DNA of 12,953 nucleotides from DASYVD01 sp050693035 (GTDB taxonomy: Bacteria > Actinomycetota > UBA4738 > CALAEC01): assembly GCA_050693035.1 (NCBI GenBank), contig JBOGWB010000038.1, positions 1 to 12,953 on the forward strand. Reading direction: 5' to 3'. Every line of letters begins with the position of its first letter. Positions within the stretch are counted from its first letter, which is position 1. The notes under the pieces were generated by a model that was not told where the DNA came from, ran no database searches, and was given only the letters and a program-made list of their open reading frames with translations. The position numbers and the translations under genes are program-made. Positions 1 to 5,662 of the stretch are shown here, one piece after another.

Positions 1-678
1 GTGTACACGTGGCGGTGGCTCCCGGAGCCCGGCCGGCTGCTCGGCGCCGGGAGCGGCGATCGGGGGAACCGACGTGGGCGCCGCGACCTCAGCCTCGGGC
101 GTGGGGGCCTCCGCCGGCTCCGCCGGCGGCTCGGCACCTTCCTCCAGCTCGGGAGGGGGAAGGACCGTGTAGGTCCAGTCCTGTAGCTTGTCCTTCTCGT
201 GGATCAGGCTCCGGATGTCGTACTCGGAGTACTCGAATTCGGGGCTCCAGAACAGCGCGTCGAAGGGGCACACCTCCACGCAGATGCCGCAGTACATGCA
301 CAGCGCGTAGTCGATGGCGAACCGGTCCAGCACCTTCACCGAGCGCGCCCGGCCGCCTGAGGCCGGCTCGTGGGTCTCCTTGTGCGACTCGATGTAGATG
401 CACCAGTCGGGACACTCCCGCGAGCACTTCCAGCAGACGGTGCAGTTCTCTTGCTTGAGGGCGATGACGCCCCGGGTCCGAGGTGGGAGGTCCGGCTTCA
501 CGTGCGGGTACTGCTGGGTCACCGACCGCGACAGCAGGTGCTTGAGCGTGACGATGAGGCCCTTCAGCAGCCCGCGACCCGGGAACCAGAACCCCTCCCG
601 TCCCCGGCGGCGAGCCTCCACGTTCCGGGAGACTTCCTGCTCCCCCGAGAACGCCCGGGGCTCGAGGTCGGTGGCCAT
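1..678 (-). CDS. nuoI2: Second NADH-quinone oxidoreductase subunit I (two [4Fe-4S] ferredoxin-like protein), 3' end outside window
   Basis: The ATG is at 678-676, 3 nt after the nuoH2 stop. The frame stays open for 226 codons to the window edge without a stop, so the C-terminus is missing. NuoI proteins carry two [4Fe-4S] clusters (N6a/N6b) that pass electrons to NuoB. Cluster motif 1 is CTVCWKCSRECP (C79, C82, C85, C89) and motif 2 is CMYCGICVEVCP (C127, C130, C133, C137). The protein differs from the other NuoI in this window in several ways: a longer N-terminus (about 30 extra residues), Trp inside the first motif, an extra Cys at 93 (PDWCIYIE), and a longer stretch between the motifs. It also has a tail from about residue 174 made mostly of Pro, Ala and Glu, with no recognisable domain. 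It is the last visible gene of the nuoABC-H-I cluster. Family assignment is firm. Its partner complex and electron donor are inferred. Confidence 0.93.
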   Translation of the reverse strand, partial: MATDLEPRAFSGEQEVSRNVEARRRGREGFWFPGRGLLKGLIVTLKHLLSRSVTQQYPHVKPDLPPRTRGVIALKQENCTVCWKCSRECPDWCIYIESHKETHEPASGGRARSVKVLDRFAIDYALCMYCGICVEVCPFDALFWSPEFEYSEYDIRSLIHEKDKLQDWTYTVLPPPELEEGAEPPAEPAEAPTPEAEVAAPTSVPPIAAPGAEQPAGLREPPPRVH

Positions 679-681
679 CCG

Positions 682-1674
682 CTACACCAACACCTTCACC
701 ACGGCAGTGACGAGGATGTTGACCAGGGCCAGGGGGATCAGCACGAGCCACGAGAACCGTTGGAGCTGGTCCTCGCGAAGGCGGGGGTACGTGGCCCGTA
801 GCCAGATGATGAAGAACGACAGCCCCCCGATCTTCCCCATCATCCACATCCAGCCGGGGAGGATGGGGCCCTGGTAGCCGCCCAGGAACAGGACCGAGGC
901 GATCCCCGACAGCACCACGATCCCCGCGTACTCGGCGAGGAGGAAGAACGCGAACTTCAGGCCCGTGTACTCCGTGTACGCCCCAAAGATGATCTCCGAG
1001 TCGGCGATTGGCATGTCGAACGGCGGGCGGGTCAGCTCGGCCAGGGATGCCACGAGGAAGATCAGGAAGCCGAGGGGTTGGACGAGCACGTACCAGTACT
1101 GCGCCTGGGCCTCGGCGATCCCCACCAGCGACAGCGTGCCGGCCAGCATGGCGATGGCCACCGCCGACAGGATCAGGGGAAGCTCGTACGCGATCAGCTG
1201 CGCCGCGGCGCGCAGCGCCCCGATGAGCGAGAACTTGTTCGCCGAGGCCCACCCCGCCATGAGCACCCCGATCACCCCCACGGCGGAGATGGCCATGACG
1301 AAGAACAACCCGACGTCGAGGTTCTCGGCCACGATGTCTCGACCGAACGGCAGGACCACCAGGGTCACGATCACCGGGGTCACCACCACCGCGGGGGCCA
1401 GGGAGAACACCCACCTGTCGGCGGCCCGGGGAACGATGTCCTCCTTCTGGATGAACTTCACGCCGTCGGCGATGAGCTGGGCCCAGCCATGGAACCTGCC
1501 GGCTTCCATGGGGCCAAGCCGGTGCTGCATGTGGGCCAGGATCTTGTGCTCCGCGTACCCGACCACCATGGGGGCGGTGAGGAAGAATCCCAGGACCAGT
1601 CCCACCTTCACCAGGAGGATGATCCAGGGGTTGGCCAGGAGCCCCTTGGCGAACTCGAGGAGGGCTTCGATCAC
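682..1674 (-). CDS. nuoH2: Second NADH-quinone oxidoreductase subunit H (quinone-chamber membrane subunit)
   Basis: This is a 330-residue, very hydrophobic protein of the NuoH/ND1/FpoH family, which forms the quinone chamber at the junction of the peripheral and membrane arms. It starts with GTG, 7 nt after the nuoC stop. A GGAGGAG stretch inside the nuoC end is a plausible if distant ribosome binding site. About eight membrane segments are visible. Family signatures are the QHRLGPMEAGR region (50-60), ADGVKFIQKEDIVP (69-82), AAAQLIAYELP (156-166) and RPPFDMPIADSE (216-227), followed by YTEYTGLKFAFFLLAEY. Compared with the canonical copy at 10633-11799, the usual PEAE acidic stretch reads PIAD, so one normally conserved Glu is Ile. 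The usual ERK after the first helix reads EHK, and RSSAQ reads RAAAQ. The C-terminus is shorter than in the other copy. The gene lies between nuoC and nuoI2 with no nuoD. Family is certain. Membership of a separate complex is inferred. Confidence 0.95.
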   Translation of the reverse strand: MIEALLEFAKGLLANPWIILLVKVGLVLGFFLTAPMVVGYAEHKILAHMQHRLGPMEAGRFHGWAQLIADGVKFIQKEDIVPRAADRWVFSLAPAVVVTPVIVTLVVLPFGRDIVAENLDVGLFFVMAISAVGVIGVLMAGWASANKFSLIGALRAAAQLIAYELPLILSAVAIAMLAGTLSLVGIAEAQAQYWYVLVQPLGFLIFLVASLAELTRPPFDMPIADSEIIFGAYTEYTGLKFAFFLLAEYAGIVVLSGIASVLFLGGYQGPILPGWMWMMGKIGGLSFFIIWLRATYPRLREDQLQRFSWLVLIPLALVNILVTAVVKVLV

Positions 1675-1681
1675 CCTGCGG

Positions 1682-2206
1682 TCACTCTCCTCCCTCGCCT
1701 TCCGCCTTCTCCTCGCCCGGCCAGGGCTTGGCCAACCGGCTCATGAGGACGAAGTCCTTCCGGAGGGGGTGGCCCTCGAACTGCTCCGGGAGGATCAGCT
1801 TGACCAGCTGGGGGTGGCCCTCGAACGCGATGCCGAACAGCTCCCAGGTCTCCCGCTCGTGCCAGTTCGCCCCCGGGTACAGGTCGTGGATGGTGGGAAC
1901 CCGGGGCTCGTCGGCGTCGAGGCCGACCTTCACCCGGGCGCGGTGCCGGCGCTGGGTGGAGTAGAGCTGAACGACGAGCTCGATGCCCTCCTCCTTCCGG
2001 TCCACGGCCGAGACGAAGTCGAGGAAGTCGAATCCCAATTCGGGGTCGTCCCGGAGCATCTGCACGACCTCCCGGTACCGGCCCGGAGCCAACTTCAGCA
2101 CGGCCTCGCCGTGGACCTCCGCCGATTCCAGGAGGTCCTCGCCGAACTGCGCCCGGAGGCGCCGGACGACCTCAGCGGGAGGCAGGGGCCCCGGTGAGCT
2201 TGCCAC
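1682..2206 (-). CDS. nuoC: NADH-quinone oxidoreductase subunit C (30 kDa subunit)
   Basis: This is a 174-residue soluble peripheral-arm subunit that packs against NuoD and NuoB. The 30-kDa subunit signature is clear: HERETWELFGIAFEGHPQL at 116-134, followed by HPLRKDF at 146-152. The C-terminus is short and acidic. I chose the GTG at 2206-2204 because GGGAGAAG lies about 7 nt upstream and the next in-frame GTG would remove 35 residues. That start overlaps the end of nuoB by 35 nt. The protein stops soon after HPLRKD, so it is not a NuoCD fusion, and nuoH2 follows after only 7 nt. It is transcribed with nuoA, nuoB, nuoH2 and nuoI2. No second nuoC is visible here, so whether this is a paralogue or the only copy cannot be decided from the window. 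Confidence 0.93.
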   Translation of the reverse strand: MASSPGPLPPAEVVRRLRAQFGEDLLESAEVHGEAVLKLAPGRYREVVQMLRDDPELGFDFLDFVSAVDRKEEGIELVVQLYSTQRRHRARVKVGLDADEPRVPTIHDLYPGANWHERETWELFGIAFEGHPQLVKLILPEQFEGHPLRKDFVLMSRLAKPWPGEEKAEGEGGE

Positions 2207-2684
2207 TCCACTTCTCCCGGATGTCCTCGCCGGCGATCTTCTCCTGGAGCTTGATGATCCCCTGGAGCAGGGCCTCGGGCCGCGGCGGGCAACCGGGCAC
2301 GTACACGTCCACGGGGATGATCTGGTCGACCCCCTTCGTGACCGAGTACGAGTCCCAGTAGGGACCACCGCAGTTCGAGCACGACCCGAAGGAAATCACG
2401 TACTTGGGATCGGGCATCTGGTCGTACACGCGCTTCAGCGCGGGGGCCATCTTGTCGGTCACCGTGCCGGCCACGACCAGGAGGTCGGCCTGCCGGGGCC
2501 CGTGAGCGAACGGAATGACCCCGAGCCGGATGAAGTCGTGCTTCGGCATCGAGGTGGCGATGAGCTCGATGGCGCAACACGCCAGCCCGAAGTTCATCGC
2601 CCACAGCGAGTACCTCCTCCCCCAGTTGAGGATGAACTTGACCGGCTGGATCGCCGGCAGGCCGGTCCGTTCGATCAGGCCCAC
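2172..2684 (-). CDS. nuoB: NADH-quinone oxidoreductase subunit B (cluster N2 subunit), divergent type
   Basis: This is a 170-residue NuoB/PSST-family protein. The family holds [4Fe-4S] cluster N2, the last carrier before quinone. The likely ligands are the tandem C36-C37 (FGLACCAIE), C102 (SFGSCSNCGG) and C132 (VPGCPPRPEAL). The GTG at 2684-2682 overlaps the nuoA stop region by 10 nt and follows a GGGGG stretch 7 nt upstream. Canonical bacterial NuoB usually reads GxCASSGGMFNNYAIVQG around the third ligand. This protein has SNCGGPYWDSYSVTKG, with an additional Cys105. That version resembles archaeal/Fpo-like and second-copy actinobacterial NuoB proteins as I remember them. It supports the view that the nuoABC-H-I cluster encodes a divergent complex. 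Function as the N2 subunit is well supported. The distinct electron donor is inference. Confidence 0.95.
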   Translation of the reverse strand: MGLIERTGLPAIQPVKFILNWGRRYSLWAMNFGLACCAIELIATSMPKHDFIRLGVIPFAHGPRQADLLVVAGTVTDKMAPALKRVYDQMPDPKYVISFGSCSNCGGPYWDSYSVTKGVDQIIPVDVYVPGCPPRPEALLQGIIKLQEKIAGEDIREKWSGKLTGAPASR

Positions 2685-3040
2685 TTGAGGACCCCCTTCC
2701 GCCAGGCGTAGAGCAAGCCGGCCCCCAGGATCACGATGAAGATGGCCATCTCCACGACGGCGAACATCCCCAGCCGCTCGAACACCACGGCCCAGGGGAA
2801 CAGGAACACCGCCTCGACGTCGAAGATCACGAACAGGAAGGCGTAGATGTAGTAGCGGATCTGGCTCTGGGACCAGCCCTCTCCCACGGGGTCGATGCCG
2901 CACTCGTAGGTGGTGAGCTTCTCGGGGAGGAGTCGCCGGGGGGCGATCGCCCGGGCCACGCCGACGGCCACGGCCACCAGGGCGGCACCCGCGATGCTCA
3001 GGGCGACGACGGTCCCGTACTGCTGGTAGAAGTGGCCCAC
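2675..3040 (-). CDS. nuoA: NADH-quinone oxidoreductase subunit A
   Basis: This is a 121-residue membrane protein of the NuoA/ND3 family, with three hydrophobic segments at about 11-31, 62-84 and 93-112. The conserved loop YECGIDP (45-51) contains the family Cys at 47. The second helix carries the signature FDVEAVFLFPW (73-83) with D74 and E76. The start is the GTG at 3040-3038, 6 nt after GGGGAA (3052-3047). The upstream in-frame sequence runs into the Rex-like palindrome and promoter region, so a longer protein is unlikely. It is the first gene of the cluster nuoA-B-C-H2-I2 and overlaps nuoB by 10 nt. Expression is probably controlled by the redox operator at 3055-3072. Confidence 0.94.
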   Translation of the reverse strand: MGHFYQQYGTVVALSIAGAALVAVAVGVARAIAPRRLLPEKLTTYECGIDPVGEGWSQSQIRYYIYAFLFVIFDVEAVFLFPWAVVFERLGMFAVVEMAIFIVILGAGLLYAWRKGVLKWA

Positions 3041-3046
3041 AGAGCG

Positions 3047-3052
3047 TTCCCC
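3047..3052 (-). promoter_or_regulatory. Shine-Dalgarno sequence of nuoA
   Basis: Read on the minus strand this is GGGGAA, 6 nt before the GTG start of nuoA. It fixes the nuoA start. Its 5' edge overlaps the right arm of the extended palindrome 3050-3077. If a transcript began upstream of that palindrome, a hairpin could hide the site. Confidence 0.6.
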
Positions 3053-3054
3053 GC

Positions 3055-3072
3055 TTGTGAAAGGTTTCCCAA
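3055..3072. promoter_or_regulatory. Probable Rex (NADH/NAD+ redox repressor) operator upstream of nuoA
   Basis: The plus strand reads TTGTGAAAGGTTTCCCAA. The known Rex site is TTGTGAA-N4-TTCACAA, and this matches 13 of its 14 defined positions; the single change is C for A in the right arm. The symmetry continues outward as cccgc and gcggg, giving a 28-bp palindrome at 3050-3077 with 12 of 14 pairs complementary. It lies between a -10-like TAGAAT and the nuoA ribosome binding site, covering the expected transcription start. A bound repressor there would block initiation. Rex regulates respiratory genes in Streptomyces and other Gram-positive bacteria. The match is seen in the sequence. Binding is inferred, and no rex gene lies in the window. 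Confidence 0.7.
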
Positions 3073-3077
3073 GCGGG

Positions 3078-3083
3078 ATTCTA
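3078..3083 (-). promoter_or_regulatory. Candidate -10 element of the nuoABC-H2-I2 promoter
   Basis: The minus strand reads TAGAAT, one mismatch from TATAAT. The predicted start of transcription, about 7 nt downstream near 3071, falls inside the Rex-like site and gives a leader of about 30 nt. No convincing -35 element is seen at 17-19 nt spacing (best TTCAGG), which is common in actinobacterial promoters and in regulated ones. Confidence 0.42.
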
Positions 3084-3088
3084 CCAGC

Positions 3089-3100
3089 GGCCTCGCGGCC
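3089..3100 (-). other. Small GC hairpin after the prenyl synthase gene
   Basis: GGCC-GCGA-GGCC on the minus strand can form a 4-bp stem closed by a GNRA-type tetraloop, 33 nt beyond the prenyl synthase stop codon. No T-tract follows, so it is at best a weak terminator-like or pausing element. The 92-nt gap 3041-3132 otherwise holds only the promoter and operator of nuoA. Confidence 0.25.
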
Positions 3101-3132
3101 TCCTGAAATCACCGCGCCCCCACCCGGGATGC

Positions 3133-4140
3133 TCAGACCGCCGCTCCGCACCGGGTGGCCAGGAACACCGCCAGGTGGATGAGGGCGTCCCGCGGCGTAC
3201 CGGGCGGCAGCCCCGCGGCCTCTTCCCGTGCCAGCCGAACCTGCCGCCCCACGGCTTCCCTGGCTCGGTCGAGGTTTCCCCCGTCGGCCGTCAGCAGCCC
3301 GAGGACCCGCGGGAGCCGCTCGTCGTCCGGCGGGCCGGCCTCCAGCAGCCGATGGAGCTCGGCGGCGCGCCGCCCGTCCTCGAGGGCGAAGATCACGGGC
3401 AGCGTGTACACGCCCTCCCGGAGATCGGCACCCGGCTCCTTCCCGAGCGTCTCCCGATCGGAGGTGAGGTCCATGATGTCGTCGGAGAGTTGGAACGCCA
3501 TCCCCAGGGCCCTCCCGAAACGGCCGAGGCGCTCGGCGACCTCGGGCGGCGCGCCCGAAAGGATCCCCCCCAGCCGGCAGGACGTCGAGATCAGGGACGC
3601 GGTCTTGCGCCGGATGACTTCCATGTAGTCGGCCTCGTGGAGATCCAGGCGACCGGCGATGTCCGCCTCTCGGATCTGTCCTTCGCATACCTGCGCGATG
3701 GTGTCGGCGAGCAAGCGGGTGACTCCCTGGCCGAGCCCCGACGCCACCGCCGCCGCCCGGGCGAACAGGAAGTCGCCGGTGAGGATGGCGATCGTGTTGT
3801 CCCAGCGACTGTTGACCGACGGGATCCCTCGTCGCGACCGAGCCTCGTCGATCACGTCGTCGTGGTACAGCGTGGCCATGTGGGTGAGCTCCACCGAAAC
3901 GGCCCCCTGCACCGCGCGGGGTTCATCCGGGTCGCCGAAGTACGCGGCGAGGAGCCCGAGCATCGGACGGAACCGCTTTCCTCCCGCGGTCAGCAGATAG
4001 CCGGCCGCCTCGGACACGAGCGGGATGTCCGAGACCACCGCTGCATTCAGCGACCGCTCGACCTCGTCGAGGCGCCGGCGGACCTCCGCCTCGAGCACGG
4101 GGTCCGGCGCTTCGAGCTGGGGAGTGGTGGCCCGGGTCAT
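3133..4140 (-). CDS. Long-chain trans-polyprenyl diphosphate synthase (quinone side chain)
   Basis: This is a 335-residue class I trans-prenyltransferase that extends an allylic diphosphate with isopentenyl diphosphate units. In order it shows GGKRFRP (53-59), the first Asp-rich motif DDVID (94-98), GDFLFA (122-127), the conserved KT (179-180) and the second Asp-rich motif FQLSDDIMD (216-224). The residue five before the first motif is Ala, as in long-chain synthases. A bulky aromatic there would indicate a short product. A C35-C45 product for the menaquinone tail is therefore likely, but exact length cannot be read. It sits alone between nuoN (58 nt gap) and the nuoA cluster (92 nt gap). This neighbourhood is recalled for actinobacterial nuo loci and makes sense, because complex I reduces menaquinone. 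There is no clear Shine-Dalgarno sequence before the ATG. Names used for such proteins include heptaprenyl/octaprenyl diphosphate synthase; I leave the symbol open. Confidence 0.93.
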   Translation of the reverse strand: MTRATTPQLEAPDPVLEAEVRRRLDEVERSLNAAVVSDIPLVSEAAGYLLTAGGKRFRPMLGLLAAYFGDPDEPRAVQGAVSVELTHMATLYHDDVIDEARSRRGIPSVNSRWDNTIAILTGDFLFARAAAVASGLGQGVTRLLADTIAQVCEGQIREADIAGRLDLHEADYMEVIRRKTASLISTSCRLGGILSGAPPEVAERLGRFGRALGMAFQLSDDIMDLTSDRETLGKEPGADLREGVYTLPVIFALEDGRRAAELHRLLEAGPPDDERLPRVLGLLTADGGNLDRAREAVGRQVRLAREEAAGLPPGTPRDALIHLAVFLATRCGAAV

Positions 4141-4147
4141 CGAGGCG

Positions 4148-4153
4148 ATGCTA
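4148..4153 (-). promoter_or_regulatory. Candidate -10 element for a leaderless prenyl synthase transcript
   Basis: The minus strand reads TAGCAT and is followed by exactly 7 nt before the ATG at 4140. That is the spacing expected when transcription starts at the initiation codon, which is common in Actinomycetota. The absence of a Shine-Dalgarno sequence before this ATG fits. No good -35 is visible. The 58-nt gap also contains a weak 5-bp hairpin (CTTCG/CGAAG, 4163-4175) with no T-tract. Confidence 0.3.
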
Positions 4154-4198
4154 CCCGGCGTGCTTCGGGACGAAGGATCGTCATGGAAGGAAGGACGC

Positions 4199-5662
4199 TC
4201 ATGGGATCAGGATGGCTGTTCGCAGCCACGGGTCGAGCAGCACGGACGGGAATACCCCGAGGACGATGGTAACCGCGGCGGCCACCGCCAGGCCTGCCGC
4301 CGGCACCCCCGGAGTGCCGATCTCCCCGGCTTCCTCCGGCTCCTGCATGTACATGACCACGATGACCCGGATGTAGAAGAACGCCGCCACCACGCTGGCC
4401 AGGACAGCCACGACCACGAGGGCCCAGTGCCCGGACACCACCGCGGCCTGGAAGACCAGGACCTTGGCGATGAAACCGGCCGTAGGGGGGATCCCCGCCA
4501 GGGAAAGGAGGAACAGCGTCAAGAGCGCGGCGAGGATCGGGCTCCGCCGGTACAGGCCCTCGTACGAGACGATCGAGGTGTGCTCCTCCCCCCGTCGCGA
4601 GACCAGGGCGACCACCCCGAAGGCGCCGAGGATCATGGCCGCGTACGCCGCCAGGTAGAACATCGCCCCCGCTTCCCCCAGCGGGCTGTAGGCGACCACG
4701 CCGACCAGGACGAATCCGGCGTGGGCGATCGAGGAATACGCGAGCATCCGCTTCACATCGGTCTGCGCGATGGCCAGCACCGAGCCGACGATCATGGTCA
4801 GCGCGGAGACGGCCGACAGCGCTGGTACCAGATCCTCCACCACCGGGCCGAGGCCGGTGATGGCCACCCGAAGGAGGGCGGCGAAGCCGGCCACCTTGGT
4901 CCCTGCCGCCATGAACGCCGTCACCGGAGTGGGGGCTCCCTGGTAGACGTCAGGGGTCCACATGTGGAAGGGCACGACGGCGACCTTGAATCCGAATCCC
5001 ACCGCGAGGAGAGCCGCGCCGGCGAGGGCCAGTCCGCGCGAGCCCTCGACGAGCGTGGTACCGGCTTGGGCGATCCCCGCGATGCTCGTGGTGCCTGAGG
5101 CCCCGTAGGTCAACGCGATCCCATACAGGAAGAACGCCGACGAGAACGCGCCGAGCAGGAAGTACTTCATGCCGGCTTCCTGCGATGCCAGGCGCCGGCG
5201 GGAGAACGCCACCATCACGTACAGCGAGAGAGACAGCACCTCGAGAGAGAGGAACACCACGATCAGGTCGGCGGCCGCCGCCAGGAGGGTCATCCCGGAC
5301 GAGGCGAACAGGAGCAGCGCGTAGTACTCGCCGCGACCCTCCCCGGTGCGCTCGAGATAGGTCGCCGAGAACAGGACCGCGATCGCCGCCGACGCCACGA
5401 CCACCAAACGGAAGAACACCGAGAACCCGTCGACGGCGACCATCCCCCCGAGCACCGTCGTCGGACCCGTCCATCGCCACAACGCCACCGATGCCGCCGC
5501 GGCGCCGATCAGCCCGGCGAGAGTCACCCCCACCGCCAGTCGCTGGTTCGTGGCGGGTCGCCACGCATCAAGGAGCAGGACGAGGATGGCCGCACCGGCC
5601 AGCGCCATCTCCGGGGCGATCGGGAGGAGGTGGATCTCCGGTGGGGCGGCGGGCACCCTCAC
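4199..5662 (-). CDS. nuoN: NADH-quinone oxidoreductase subunit N (antiporter-like proton pump)
   Basis: This is a 487-residue polytopic protein of the ND2/NuoN family, one of three antiporter-like proton channels of the membrane arm. The channel residues are present: E141 in VVFLSLEVLSLSLYV, K226 in GFGFKVAVVPFHMW, K256 in GTKVAGF, and K400 in TAGFIAKVLVF. The signature PFHMWTPDVYQGAPTPV is at 231-247, and DVKRMLAYSSIAHAG is at 302-316. The GTG start overlaps the nuoM stop (GTGA), implying coupled translation. It is the last gene of the G-H-I-J-K-L-M-N run. Length and motifs are those of an intact gene. Confidence 0.97.
   Translation of the reverse strand: MRVPAAPPEIHLLPIAPEMALAGAAILVLLLDAWRPATNQRLAVGVTLAGLIGAAAASVALWRWTGPTTVLGGMVAVDGFSVFFRLVVVASAAIAVLFSATYLERTGEGRGEYYALLLFASSGMTLLAAAADLIVVFLSLEVLSLSLYVMVAFSRRRLASQEAGMKYFLLGAFSSAFFLYGIALTYGASGTTSIAGIAQAGTTLVEGSRGLALAGAALLAVGFGFKVAVVPFHMWTPDVYQGAPTPVTAFMAAGTKVAGFAALLRVAITGLGPVVEDLVPALSAVSALTMIVGSVLAIAQTDVKRMLAYSSIAHAGFVLVGVVAYSPLGEAGAMFYLAAYAAMILGAFGVVALVSRRGEEHTSIVSYEGLYRRSPILAALLTLFLLSLAGIPPTAGFIAKVLVFQAAVVSGHWALVVVAVLASVVAAFFYIRVIVVMYMQEPEEAGEIGTPGVPAAGLAVAAAVTIVLGVFPSVLLDPWLRTAILIP

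Noticed and set aside
89..1414. A 441-codon minus-strand open frame overlapping nuoH2 and nuoI2
   Set aside because: It is out of frame with both real genes and shows Gly/Arg/Pro-rich noise without motifs.
3050..3077. Reading the palindrome upstream of nuoA as a rho-independent terminator of the prenyl synthase gene
   Set aside because: No T-tract follows, the loop is itself symmetric, and it matches the Rex site and lies downstream of a -10-like element. An operator explains it better.
2675..3688. A 337-codon version of NuoA extended into the prenyl synthase gene
   Set aside because: The extension is an off-frame shadow of the prenyl synthase. NuoA family length and the ribosome binding site support the GTG at 3040.
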